From contig NZ_KZ984565.1 of the NCBI RefSeq assembly GCF_003574445.1, forward strand, positions 124,001 through 188,000: 64,000 nucleotides of DNA. Direction: 5' to 3'. The position numbers and the translations under genes are program-made. Below are positions 41,680-50,446 of the stretch, in pieces. Source of the DNA: Streptomyces sp. YIM 130001 (GTDB lineage Bacteria > Actinomycetota > Actinomycetes > Streptomycetales > Streptomycetaceae). Positions within the stretch are counted from its first letter, which is position 1; each line of letters opens with the position of its first letter. Below the pieces are notes generated by a model. It had not been told where the DNA came from. It ran no database searches and saw nothing but the letters and a program-made list of their open reading frames with translations.

Positions 41680-44112
41680 TCAGGCCCCGTCCACCACCTC
41701 TACCCGGGTGCTGAGCGGCAGTTCTCCCGCGGACCGACCCGCCAGTACCCGGAACGCACCGGGCTCGGTACGCCAGCCGCCGTCCGGGACCGACCAGTGG
41801 CGCAACGCCCGAGCGGGCACCACGACCTTCGCCGTACACGCCTCCCCCGGATCCGCATGCACCGCCGCGTACCCGGCCAGCCAGCGCACCGGGCGTTCGA
41901 CGGCCGACCGTGGGCGGGCCAGATACACCTGGACCACCTCACGCCCCCTCCTGCCACCGGAGTTGCGCACGGTGACCCGCACCGTGAAGCTCTCGCGGGT
42001 GTCCGCCACGGCGGGCGCCTCGACGGCCTCGTACGACCAGCTCGTGTACCCCAGGCCGTGCCCGAACCAGAAGGCGGGCTCCCGGCCCGCGCGCAGCCAC
42101 GCCCGGTAGCCGATGTGCAGCCCCTCCCGGTACGCGAGTACCCCCGCGTCGGGCGCGGTCCGTACGACGGGTACGTCCGCGAGCTCCGCACCCCAGGTCG
42201 TCGGCAGCCGCCCACCCGGTTCGGCCCGTCCGAAGAGCAGGTCTGCCAGTCCCGCACCGGCCTCCTGCCCCGGGAACCAGCACAGCAGTACGGCGCCGGC
42301 GGCCGCGCGCCACGGCAGCTCCACCGGGCCCCCGGAGTTCACCACCACCACCGTCCGGGGGTTGGCCGCGGCCACCGCCGCGACCAGCTCGTCCTGCCGG
42401 CCCGGCAGCGCCAGACTCGCACGGTCGCGGCCCTCGGCCCCGCCGCCGGGTACGGTCCCGACGACCACCACCGCCGCGTCCGCCGCGCCCGCCGATCGCA
42501 CCGCCTCGCGCAGGGCCGCCGACCCGGACGGCACCGGCTCGGCGGCCGTGACCACCGTGGCGCGGCCGGTGTCCCGGGCCAGCTCCCGGCGTGCCACCAC
42601 GCGCACCGCACGGTCGGGCGCCAGGTGGACCCGCCCGTACCGGCGGGGCGGGTCGACATGGACCACGGCCGGATCGTCGGTGCACCGCGGGAAGTCCCCC
42701 TCGACCAGGGTCCGCCCGTCGACCATGAGCCGCATCGGACCGAAGCCACCGATCCCGAAGGTCCACTCGCCGCCCACGCCCGGCAGCAGTACCGCCTCGA
42801 TCTCCACGGTGTGGGCCCCGGCCACCAGCCCGGGTTCCAGGAGCCGGCCGGTGAGGCGGTGCTCGGCGTACAGCTCGCGGCCGTCCCCGTCGAGCATGCG
42901 CAGAAGCACTCCGGGTGTGCCGGAGCGTGGATCGGTGCAGCGGTCGACGTCCAGCGGACGGGCCTGCCCGCCGGGCGTCGGTCCCTCGGCGTACACGACG
43001 CGGGCCTGTCCGCGCAGGCGGGCGCGGATGCCGTCGAGCGGGGTGACCTCGCGTTGCGGGAAGACGCCCGCGCTGCCGCTGCCCTGCAGTTGGGGCCGTA
43101 CCGCATGCGCGCCGATCACGGCCACGCTGCCCAGCGCCGCCGGGCAGAGCGGCAGCACTCCCCGGTTGGACAACAGCACGGAGCCCGCCGCCACCGCCTC
43201 CCGCAGCAGGCGGTGCGTACTCGGTACGGCGGGCGGTGGCCCGGCCGCGGGCGCGTGGCCCAGGGCGCCCACCCACGCCGCGAGCCGCAGCAGCCCCCGC
43301 ACCTTGTCGTCCACGGCATCCTCGGGCACCGCTCCCGACCGCACCGCCGCCACCAGCGCCTCGCCCCACTCGCCCGCCGGCCCCGGCATGGCGAGGTCCA
43401 GTGCGGCGCGGGCGGTGGCGACCGTGCTGCGTACGGCGCCCCAGTCCGAGACCACGACTCCGTCGAATCCCCAGTCGGCCCTCAGCGGGTCGGCGAGGAG
43501 GGGATGGGCGCTCATGGTGGTGCCGTTCACGCCGTTGTAGCCGGACATCACCACCCGCACGCCTGCCCGTACGGCGGCCTCGAACGGAGCCAAGTACACC
43601 TCGTGCAGGGCCTGTTCGCCCACGCGTACATCGAGGGTGAGCCGCTGCGTCTCGGAGTCGTTGGCGACGTAGTGCTTGGCGGTGGCGGCCACGCCCGTCG
43701 CCTGTATCCCGCGCACCAGGGCCGCACCGGTGCGGCCGGTGAGTTCCGGGTCCTCCGCGAAGCACTCGAAGTGCCGCCCGGCCAGCGGCGAACGGTGCAG
43801 ATTCAGCGTCGGCGCAAGGACCACATCGACGCCCTTGCCGATCGCCTCCCGCGCGAGCAGCCCACCCAGCCGCTCCACCAGAGGCTCGTCCCACATCGCG
43901 CCGAGGGCGGAGGCGGACGGCAGAAGTGCCGAGGTCTCCCGCTCGTCCCACGACTCGCCCCGCACCCCGGACGGTCCGTCCGACATCACCATCGCGCGCA
44001 GGCCGGCCGCCGGCTCCGCGGCGGTACGCCAGGTGCTCGCCCCGGTCAGCAGCCGCACCTTCTGCGGCAGCGTCAACTTGCCCAGCAGCCCGTCGAGTTC
44101 CTCGTCATCCAT
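41680..44112 (-). CDS. GH3 beta-glucosidase with PA14-like insertion
   Basis: An 810-residue family 3 glycosidase. N-terminal barrel with MSDGPSGVRGE, KHYVANDSE (substrate-binding KH) and the nucleophile aspartate in DGVVVSDWGAV (about residue 225). The second domain begins near LLREAVAAGSVLLSNRGVLPL; a PA14-like beta segment (about 390-520, ending RLMVDGRTLVEGDFP) interrupts it, as in many GH3 beta-glucosidases. A fibronectin III-like end follows (FTVRVTVRNSGGRRGREVVQVYL). No signal peptide, so probably cytoplasmic. GGAGGGGG precedes the ATG at 44112. The order DUF1996, GH-A, GH3, lacI suggests one LacI-controlled unit. Confidence 0.92.
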   Translation of the reverse strand: MDDEELDGLLGKLTLPQKVRLLTGASTWRTAAEPAAGLRAMVMSDGPSGVRGESWDERETSALLPSASALGAMWDEPLVERLGGLLAREAIGKGVDVVLAPTLNLHRSPLAGRHFECFAEDPELTGRTGAALVRGIQATGVAATAKHYVANDSETQRLTLDVRVGEQALHEVYLAPFEAAVRAGVRVVMSGYNGVNGTTMSAHPLLADPLRADWGFDGVVVSDWGAVRSTVATARAALDLAMPGPAGEWGEALVAAVRSGAVPEDAVDDKVRGLLRLAAWVGALGHAPAAGPPPAVPSTHRLLREAVAAGSVLLSNRGVLPLCPAALGSVAVIGAHAVRPQLQGSGSAGVFPQREVTPLDGIRARLRGQARVVYAEGPTPGGQARPLDVDRCTDPRSGTPGVLLRMLDGDGRELYAEHRLTGRLLEPGLVAGAHTVEIEAVLLPGVGGEWTFGIGGFGPMRLMVDGRTLVEGDFPRCTDDPAVVHVDPPRRYGRVHLAPDRAVRVVARRELARDTGRATVVTAAEPVPSGSAALREAVRSAGAADAAVVVVGTVPGGGAEGRDRASLALPGRQDELVAAVAAANPRTVVVVNSGGPVELPWRAAAGAVLLCWFPGQEAGAGLADLLFGRAEPGGRLPTTWGAELADVPVVRTAPDAGVLAYREGLHIGYRAWLRAGREPAFWFGHGLGYTSWSYEAVEAPAVADTRESFTVRVTVRNSGGRRGREVVQVYLARPRSAVERPVRWLAGYAAVHADPGEACTAKVVVPARALRHWSVPDGGWRTEPGAFRVLAGRSAGELPLSTRVEVVDGA

Positions 44113-44201
44113 CTCCGCCCCCTCCGTCCGAGCTCCCTCTCGCACGCTCGGTGGCCCCGTACCGGAGGTCCGGCACGGGGCCACCACGTCGGCGGGCCCG
44201 G

Positions 44202-45962
44202 TCAGTTGTAGACACCGAACTCGTACAGCGAGTAGCCGTACCCGGTCCCGCGCTCAGTTCCCTCGACCCGCACGTAGCGTCCGCTGCCGGTGGCATCGAA
44301 GTCGTCGATGCCGCCGTTCCCGTCGGTCACCTCGTGCACGGTCCGCCAGTTCTCGCCGTCGTCCGACGTCTGGACGGTGTACGCCTTCGCGTACGAGGCC
44401 TCCCAGTTGAGCTGCAGGTGCTGGAAGGACTGGACGGATCCGAGGTCGACCTGGAGCCACTGCGGGTCGCTCCAGTCGCTGGCCCACCGGGTGCCGTGGT
44501 CACCGTCCACGGCCCTGTCCGCAGGACACGGGCAGTCGCCGCTGTCGGGCTGGAAGGACGAGGCGGTGGCGGGCTGCCCCTGCGCGATGTTGGTGCCGTC
44601 CACCGCCGGAGGAACGACCTTCACCGACTGGCTGCGGTAGCCGACATTGCCGTTGCCGTCCGTCGCCTTGACGTAGATCTCCCAGACCCCGGGCCGGTCC
44701 GGTGCGGTCACCTGGAGCCCGCCGGATCCGTCGTCGGTGGCCTCGAGCGGTGTCAACTCCGTGCTCTCGTCCACGTACAGGCCCCCGCTCAGCACCTCGT
44801 ACGCGATCGAGTCCCCGTCGGGGTCGGAAGCCTCGACGCCGACCGTCAGGGCACCGCCGGCCGGCACCTCGTCGGCGCCTCCGCCGACGGTCAACGACGA
44901 GATCACCGGCGGGGTGTTGTCCCCCGAGGTGTCGCCCCCGTACGCCTCCTTCACGGCGTAGTACGAGAGCCGCCGCTCGTCGTCCGGCAGCAGGTTGAAC
45001 CAGACGCCCCCGAAGTCTGCCTCGGTGCCGTAGTGGAAGAGGGTCGCACCGAGCGCGACACCCTCATGGCCGGCGATGCAGTCCCACGCCTCGGTGTACC
45101 CCTCTGCCTTGGCCTCGTCGGTCTCCGTCCCCGGCACGCCGTTCGCGTCGTCCGGCACCTCCCAGGAACCGGCGGGACCGGACTCGGTAACGATGTACGG
45201 CTTGTCGTAACCTCCCTCCTCCCAGGCGGATCTGATGCCGCACGCGTCCTTGTAGGCATTGACGGCGTACAGGTCCAGGTCGGGCGTGTTCTTCTGGTAG
45301 TACGGCCAGGCACCCGCCCAGGCGTCGGTGGACGTCACGGGATGGTTCGGGTCGACCGAGTGGATCTCCTCGGAGAGGTCGTTCACGAAGGCGGTGTAGG
45401 CGTCGCGCTGCTTCTCCAGCTCGTCGCCGCTGTAGCAGTTCTGCAGGCCGAGCACCGACTCGTTGCCGACGTCCCACATCAGGACTCCGGGATGGTCCTT
45501 GTAGGTGTTCACCCACTTGGGGAACTCCGCCATCATCTCGTCCTTGTAGGCGGTGTCGGTGAGGTAGTTGACACATCCGCCGGAGCCGGGGCCGCCGCCG
45601 GGCTGCAGCCAGAAACCGGCGATCACCTTGATGCCGTGCCCGGCCGCGGCGTCCAGGAGCGGCTCACTGGTGGCGTCCGTGCCCCAGGTGCGGATGGTGT
45701 TCACACCCATCGACTCCAGGTCGGGCATGTACTTCTCGGCGTCGGCCATGTCCGGGCCCCAGGTGAGGCCCTTGATCTGGTAGGGCGCCCCGTCGACGGT
45801 CAACTGCCAGTCGCCCTGGGAACCGGTCACCTCCACCACACTGCCCTCGGCGTGGGCGGTCTGCGCGGGCAGCGCCAGCGCGCCCACCGCCAGGAGCCCG
45901 GCGGCCAAGGGTGCGAGGCGGCGGCCGGGTGCGCGGCGCCGCGTTGCATCGGATCTGTGCAT
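44202..45962 (-). CDS. Secreted clan GH-A glycosidase with C-terminal discoidin (F5/8C) domain
   Basis: A 586-residue secreted enzyme. Signal peptide to about residue 38 (GRRLAPLAAGLLAVGALALP, AHA cleavage). A TIM barrel follows with the clan GH-A pair: acid/base in MWDVGNESVLG (E168) and nucleophile in PYIVTESGPAG (E260); the early ITRTWG-like strand reads GVNTIRTWG. Then an Ig-like domain (TPPVISSLTVGGGADEVPAGG) and a discoidin/CBM32-type domain (about 440-586, NIAQGQPATASSFQPDSG, WLQVDLGSVQSFQHLQLNW). The exact GH family is not certain; glucan endo-hydrolase or transglycosylase are candidates. ATG at 45962 chosen for GGAG 7 nt upstream; an earlier ATG at 45983 lacks one. Confidence 0.82.
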   Translation of the reverse strand: MHRSDATRRRAPGRRLAPLAAGLLAVGALALPAQTAHAEGSVVEVTGSQGDWQLTVDGAPYQIKGLTWGPDMADAEKYMPDLESMGVNTIRTWGTDATSEPLLDAAAGHGIKVIAGFWLQPGGGPGSGGCVNYLTDTAYKDEMMAEFPKWVNTYKDHPGVLMWDVGNESVLGLQNCYSGDELEKQRDAYTAFVNDLSEEIHSVDPNHPVTSTDAWAGAWPYYQKNTPDLDLYAVNAYKDACGIRSAWEEGGYDKPYIVTESGPAGSWEVPDDANGVPGTETDEAKAEGYTEAWDCIAGHEGVALGATLFHYGTEADFGGVWFNLLPDDERRLSYYAVKEAYGGDTSGDNTPPVISSLTVGGGADEVPAGGALTVGVEASDPDGDSIAYEVLSGGLYVDESTELTPLEATDDGSGGLQVTAPDRPGVWEIYVKATDGNGNVGYRSQSVKVVPPAVDGTNIAQGQPATASSFQPDSGDCPCPADRAVDGDHGTRWASDWSDPQWLQVDLGSVQSFQHLQLNWEASYAKAYTVQTSDDGENWRTVHEVTDGNGGIDDFDATGSGRYVRVEGTERGTGYGYSLYEFGVYN

Positions 45963-46124
45963 CACGTATCTCCGTGAGGTCATAGGGGAATTGCGGAGTC
46001 GGGCGGGGTGGGGCGGGGCGGGACCGTGGGTGTCGGGCCGTCCGGGGGAAGCGCTCATCTGCGCGGCGCATCCCGGGAGTCGGGCCTGGGCCGACGTCTG
46101 CGGCCCCGCCCCTGACCCGCCGCG

Positions 46125-47267
46125 TCAGGGAAGCTCGTAGTTCTCGTCGAGCACGGCGCCCTGGTCGGGGTTGGTCTCGTCGTAACCGCGCGGGTCGCAC
46201 TGCAGGCCGCCGACGATGCAGTGGTCCACCATGGCCGCCAGCGTCCGGTCGTCCCAGGCGCTGAAGAAGTCGTAGTGGAAGCTGTACGCCGCGCCGCTGG
46301 CCAGGCTCAGTCCCGACGTGTCACCGCTGACCGGGAAGGCCATCTTGAACTCGATCATCGGCAGGGCGACCGGGTGGTCGTCCGGGCACACGTTGTTGTT
46401 CGTCCCGGCCTCCACCAGCGGATACGCCATGTGGCTCTGGTGGTCCGGCGAGTCCAGGTTCTCCCCGTCCCAGCAACTCGGCGCCTGGAAGCGGATGTTG
46501 ATTTGGTTGTTCTCGGTGTCCGGGCAGTCGGTGGGGAAGTCCACGTTGAAGTAGCTCTCACCGCATTCCCAACCCTCCACGAAACCGGGGTGGTTGCGGA
46601 ACTCCTCCGCCGTCTGCATGGGACTGCCGACCACGAACCGCATCCCCTTGGGGAACGGCCGCACGCTCGTGTAGTCCGTGACACCGGACTTGTAGTAGAT
46701 CGTCTGCTCGCCGACGGGCAGCACCGGCTCGTCCCCGTCGAACATCGTGGGCATCCAGTACGCGGACTTGTCGCCCGGGGCAAGGCAGTCGGTCGATCCG
46801 TTGTCCAGCGACTCGGTGGTGCTGTGCGCGTCCGTGGTGGTGTTGCCCATGAACGTGTGGTCGTGGGACTTGCCGGGCTGACCGGGGTAGACGATGGGGT
46901 CGTCCGGCGCCGTGTGCGTCACATTGCAGTGCGCCTGGAACTCGTGGAAGTACCGGTGCGGCGGCTCCTTCTTGGAGGGTTCGGCCCCGGTGACGGGCCG
47001 GTCGGCGGGGATGTAGCCGTCGCCGTCCCGGTCGTCGGCAGACGCCTTGGTCGAGGGCTGCATCGTGTGGCCCGTGGACTGCCGGGAGTGGCCGGCGGCC
47101 TGCGTGCCGTGCCCCTGGTGTGCCGTCACGGAACCGCCGGCCGAACCGGCGGCACCGGCCGCCGGGTCCGCGTCGGCGCTCACGGCGATCCCGCCGATAC
47201 CCAGCGAGGTCAGCAGCACCGCCCCTGCGATCAGAGCCCGTGAAACGGTCTTCGCTCTTCGTGCCAT
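46125..47267 (-). CDS. Secreted DUF1996 protein
   Basis: A 380-residue exported protein. Signal peptide about 1-33 (RALIAGAVLLTSLGIGGIAV), then a 90-residue His/Ser/Thr-rich linker and the DUF1996 domain (about 130-375). Conserved-looking histidines crowd the domain: HRYFHEFQAHCNVTH, SHDHTFMGNTT, DHQSHMAYP and FHYDFFSAWDD. The biochemical function of DUF1996 is not known to me; fungal versions often come with WSC carbohydrate-binding domains. GGAG lies 6 nt before the ATG. It is first in line behind the LacI-type palindrome at 47377, followed by two glycosidases, which points to polysaccharide breakdown. Confidence 0.88.
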   Translation of the reverse strand: MARRAKTVSRALIAGAVLLTSLGIGGIAVSADADPAAGAAGSAGGSVTAHQGHGTQAAGHSRQSTGHTMQPSTKASADDRDGDGYIPADRPVTGAEPSKKEPPHRYFHEFQAHCNVTHTAPDDPIVYPGQPGKSHDHTFMGNTTTDAHSTTESLDNGSTDCLAPGDKSAYWMPTMFDGDEPVLPVGEQTIYYKSGVTDYTSVRPFPKGMRFVVGSPMQTAEEFRNHPGFVEGWECGESYFNVDFPTDCPDTENNQINIRFQAPSCWDGENLDSPDHQSHMAYPLVEAGTNNNVCPDDHPVALPMIEFKMAFPVSGDTSGLSLASGAAYSFHYDFFSAWDDRTLAAMVDHCIVGGLQCDPRGYDETNPDQGAVLDENYELP

Positions 47268-47376
47268 GGAGAACTCCTGCCATGCACTTGGGGGTTGTGG
47301 AGGGAGGCGGCTCGATGCGCTGTCTGCCGGGGACCGACTGCCCCCGGAATCGCGCTCGGCCGCCCCGTCGGGAAAC

Positions 47377-47396
47377 GTGGGAGAGCGCTCTCCCAC
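47377..47396. promoter_or_regulatory. LacI-type operator, 20-bp perfect palindrome
   Basis: GTGGGAGAGCGCTCTCCCAC, perfect over 20 bp, 110 bp upstream of the DUF1996 start. Shares GAGAGCGCTCTC with 33924-33945 and matches the CebR-box ends (TGGGA/TCCCA). Confidence 0.85.
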
Positions 47397-47559
47397 ACGG
47401 GAGTGTCATGGCGTGCCATGACCGTGTCAACCCTTGCGGCCCGGGAGGTGTGGGCCGCGGCGAGGGCTCCTGCGGGACCTTCGCCGCGGCCGCCCTGCCG
47501 CGCGCCGGCCGAGCCGACCGCGGGCAAGGGGGTGGGCATCTCCGGGGCCGGGGCCTAGC

Positions 47560-47574
47560 ATGACGGCCCGTCAG
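47560..47574. promoter_or_regulatory. TetR-type operator, site 5 (ATGACGGCCCGTCAG)
   Basis: TGACGGCCCGTCA is a near-perfect dyad; only the first base (A for C) deviates from the consensus arm. It lies 32 bp before the acyl-CoA dehydrogenase start. Confidence 0.68.
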
Positions 47575-47606
47575 ATCCGGTCTTCGGACCCGGGAGGAGC
47601 CCGTCG

Positions 47607-49049
47607 ATGGATGTAGCCCTGACCGCGGAACAGGACGAGATACGCCGTGCCCTGCGCGAACTGGTCGCCGAGCACGGTGGGGCCAGGCCGCCGGGGGACA
47701 GCTCGCCCCGGCAGCGGAACGGCCGGGTCGGGGGTGGCGTGCAGGTGGCCGAGCGGCGTGACGGCGGAGTCGGCGGGTATGGCGACGGACTTCGGGCGGC
47801 CCTCGCGCAGCGGCTCGCGCTGCCCGGACGGGGGCTGCCGGAGGGGCATGGCGAGCAGGGCGGCTCGGTCGCCGAACTTGCCTTGAGGCACGAGGAGTTG
47901 GGGCGGATTCTGCTCCCGGCTCCGGTGCTCGCCACCGGCGGGCTCGTCGCCCCGTCGGTGGCTCGGCTCGGCACCGATGCGCAGCGCGCTGGGCTTCTGC
48001 CGCGGTTCGCCTCCGGTGAGCTGACCGCGGCCCTCGCGGTCCCGGGAGCCGGTCTGGCCGCCGCACTGGGGTTGATCGGCGACACCGGGGAACTGTGGTC
48101 GGGCGGTGGCCGCGCGGGCGGCGTACAGGCCACATGGCAGGGTGCGCCAGGAGAGGCGGCGGGCGGCTGGCGTCTCTACGGGCAGGCCGAGCAGGTGCTC
48201 GACGGCGGCACGGCGGACGTACTCCTGGTCGCGGCGCACACCGGGGGCTTCGCCCGCTCCCGCACTCTGCTGTTCCTGGTCCGCACGGACGCCGCGGCGG
48301 TGGACGGGCCGGCCGGGCCCCGCCCCTCGGCTTCGCTGACCCGCTTCCAGCAGCCCTCCCTCGACCCGACCCGCCCCCTGGCGCGTATCGAACTACGTCA
48401 CTGCGAGGCGGAGTTGCTCGGTCCTGACGACGCCGAGGAGGTGTCCGAGGCACTCGGGGCGACCGGCCGTACGGTGGCCGTGCTCGTCGCGGCGGAGGCC
48501 GTCGGTGCCGCGCAGCGAGCCGTGGAACGGGCGGTCGCCGCGTGCGGCGTCGAGCCCACCGCCCGGGTCCGGCTCGCCGAGGCGTACGCGACGGTCCGCG
48601 CCGCCCGGTCGTCCGTCTACTACGCCGCGTGGCGCGCGGCCGGGACCGGGTGCGACGAACCCGCCGCCGCCGGTCTCGCCCTTGCGCAGGCGATCGAGGC
48701 GCTGCGTGCCGCCTCCGCCGAGGCGGTCCAGCTCTCCGCGGGGTCCGGGGTGGGGCGGGAGCCGGACGTGCAGTCGTACTTCGCGCGGGTGGCGGGCGAC
48801 GAGCTGCTGTTCGGCCCGGCCCAGCGCCTGCGCGGGCACGCGGCCGACCGGGCGGGGGTCTTCGCTGCGGGGAAGGGCGGGAGCCTCGCCCCGGCCGCCT
48901 CCACCCGCGTGCCCCGGGCCACCGTTTCCGCACCCGCACCCGCACCCGCACCCGCACCCGCACCCGCACCCGCACCCGTTTCCGCGCCCGCACCCGCGGC
49001 CGACCGTCCGCAGGTCCGCCGTCCAGCCGCCCGTGGGGAGGCCGGCTGA
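47607..49049 (+). CDS. Acyl-CoA dehydrogenase-like protein with Ala-Pro tail
   Basis: A 480-residue member of the acyl-CoA dehydrogenase family. The order of the helical N-domain (MDVALTAEQDEIRRALRELV, LRHEELGRILLPAPVLATGGL), the beta-domain and the C-terminal helices (AVGAAQRAVERAV, AYATVRAARSSVYYAAW, AIEALRAASAEAVQLSAGSGV) fits small heteromeric FadE-type subunits. Residues 26-58 read as an unrelated Arg/Gly-rich insertion. The catalytic glutamate cannot be placed. The end (about 430-480) is an Ala-Pro repeat encoded by GCACCC hexamers. The stop overlaps the next start as TGATG. Operator site 5 places it in the CTGACG regulon. Confidence 0.75.
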   Translation: MDVALTAEQDEIRRALRELVAEHGGARPPGDSSPRQRNGRVGGGVQVAERRDGGVGGYGDGLRAALAQRLALPGRGLPEGHGEQGGSVAELALRHEELGRILLPAPVLATGGLVAPSVARLGTDAQRAGLLPRFASGELTAALAVPGAGLAAALGLIGDTGELWSGGGRAGGVQATWQGAPGEAAGGWRLYGQAEQVLDGGTADVLLVAAHTGGFARSRTLLFLVRTDAAAVDGPAGPRPSASLTRFQQPSLDPTRPLARIELRHCEAELLGPDDAEEVSEALGATGRTVAVLVAAEAVGAAQRAVERAVAACGVEPTARVRLAEAYATVRAARSSVYYAAWRAAGTGCDEPAAAGLALAQAIEALRAASAEAVQLSAGSGVGREPDVQSYFARVAGDELLFGPAQRLRGHAADRAGVFAAGKGGSLAPAASTRVPRATVSAPAPAPAPAPAPAPAPVSAPAPAADRPQVRRPAARGEAG

Positions 49050-49537
49050 TGGCGGTCGGGATGCGTCTCGTGCAGAAGGTCTCGTCCACTCGGGGGTTCG
49101 GGCGGATCGCGCCGTACGTCATCCCCGCGATGGACCGGGCCGTCCACCGGGTGACCCGGGGGAAGGTGCTGCTCAGCGCGCAGCTGCTGCCCGGCGTGGT
49201 GCTCACCGCCACCGGAGCGCGCAGCGGACTGCCGAGGCGGACACCGCTCGCCTGTATGCCGGAGCGTGAAGCCGGGACCTGGCTCCTGGTCGGCTCCAAC
49301 TTCGGCCGTCCCGGCCACCCCGCCTGGACCGCGAATCTGCTCGCCCGTCCGGAGGCCGAGATCAACTGGAAGGGCCGGGACATCCCTGTCACGGCACGGC
49401 AGTTGACGGGTGCGGAGCGGGAGGAGGCGTGGCGGGCGGCGCTCCGGTTCTGGCCGCCGTACGCCGCGTACCAGCAGCGGGTGGACCGCGAGATCCGACT
49501 CTTCCGTCTGGAACGCCGCCCCGGGCACCCGGCCTGA
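49049..49537 (+). CDS. F420-type nitroreductase family protein (DDN-like)
   Basis: A 162-residue split-barrel protein of the deazaflavin-dependent nitroreductase group: LLTATGARSGLPRRTPLACM-type block (here VVLTATGARSGLPRRTPL), WLLVGSNFGRPGHPAWTANLLARPEAEI and a final aromatic helix. Such proteins reduce substrates with F420H2. It is translationally coupled to the acyl-CoA dehydrogenase gene (TGATG) and so shares operator site 5. Substrate unknown. Confidence 0.87.
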   Translation: MAVGMRLVQKVSSTRGFGRIAPYVIPAMDRAVHRVTRGKVLLSAQLLPGVVLTATGARSGLPRRTPLACMPEREAGTWLLVGSNFGRPGHPAWTANLLARPEAEINWKGRDIPVTARQLTGAEREEAWRAALRFWPPYAAYQQRVDREIRLFRLERRPGHPA

Positions 49538-49683
49538 CCGGCGCGTGGCATGCGTACGGGCGGCGGCTCGCACGGGAGCCGCCGCCCGTCGTGACAGGAC
49601 TGATCAGCGTCGGGCGCTCAACGGCTACCGGTCAACGGCCTTCGCCCGTACGGCCGTTGGCCGGTGACGGGCGCGTCGGCGCG

Positions 49684-50331
49684 CTACTTCGTGGGCTTCT
49701 TGCCCGTGATGCCCAGATGGACCAGCAGCGCCAGACTAGGCTTCAACTCGGCCTGCTTGACGCCCCAGCTCTGGAATCCCCGCTGGTGCGAGGCCACGGA
49801 GGCGAGCATCGCGACGAGGGAGCCGGACATCGCCGCGGCGTTGACGTCCTTGTCGACCTTGCCCTTTGCCTGGAGCTCCTTGACCGTGTCCGTAAGGGAG
49901 TTGGTCACGGAGTTCAGGATCTTCATCCGGAGTTTGTAGAAGCGCTTGTCGCCCTCGGCGGCGCCGAGATCGACCACGCGGAGGATCGCGTCGTTCTTGC
50001 GCCAGAAGTCGAGGAAGCCGTCGACGAGTTCCTGGGAGGTCTGCCAGCCGGCCTTGCCCACCCAGGAGCGCTCGGCGAGGACTTCCGTCAACCCCGCTCC
50101 CTCGGTGGCCATTTGCTCCGCGATCTCGAGGACGGCGCCCTCGACGTCGGGGAAGTACTGGTAGAAGGTCGCCGGTGAAGTGCCTGCCTTGCGGGCCACA
50201 TCGATGACCTTCACGTCGCGATAGGGCGACGAACTGAGCATCTCGCTGAGGCAGTCGAGCAACTTCTGACGTGTCGCCTGGCCGCGTCGGCCGGCCACAC
50301 GGCCGTCGACGGTTCGCACCTGTCCTGTCAT
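49684..50331 (-). CDS. TetR-family transcriptional regulator
   Basis: A 215-residue repressor with an N-terminal TetR helix-turn-helix (about 17-63, VIDVARKAGTSPATFYQYFPDVEGAV cut short) and a helical ligand domain (FLDFWRKNDAILRVVDLGAAEGD). It is the only TetR-family gene in the window and lies 3 bp from nothing else on its strand, next to the acyl-CoA dehydrogenase unit. A weak copy of the shared dyad (50325-50339) overlaps its own start codon. It is therefore the prime candidate for the protein that reads the CTGACG operators, probably with an acyl-CoA as ligand. That link is inference. Confidence 0.9.
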   Translation of the reverse strand: MTGQVRTVDGRVAGRRGQATRQKLLDCLSEMLSSSPYRDVKVIDVARKAGTSPATFYQYFPDVEGAVLEIAEQMATEGAGLTEVLAERSWVGKAGWQTSQELVDGFLDFWRKNDAILRVVDLGAAEGDKRFYKLRMKILNSVTNSLTDTVKELQAKGKVDKDVNAAAMSGSLVAMLASVASHQRGFQSWGVKQAELKPSLALLVHLGITGKKPTK

Positions 50332-50339
50332 GTCGTCAG
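50325..50339. promoter_or_regulatory. Weak TetR-type operator over the TetR start (CTGTCATGTCGTCAG)
   Basis: Matches the consensus CTGACGnnnCGTCAG at 10 of 12 arm positions, the right arm being perfect. It covers the ATG of the TetR gene, a position suited to weak autoregulation. Confidence 0.4.
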
Positions 50340-50446
50340 CTTACCGAGGGGTGATCGGAGCGCGATTCGGCCGACTGCAAATGGGGCTCGCCGGTGCCGG
50401 CGGATTTATCTCCCGTTCGGCCCAACCCGGCCGCGAATAATTGACC

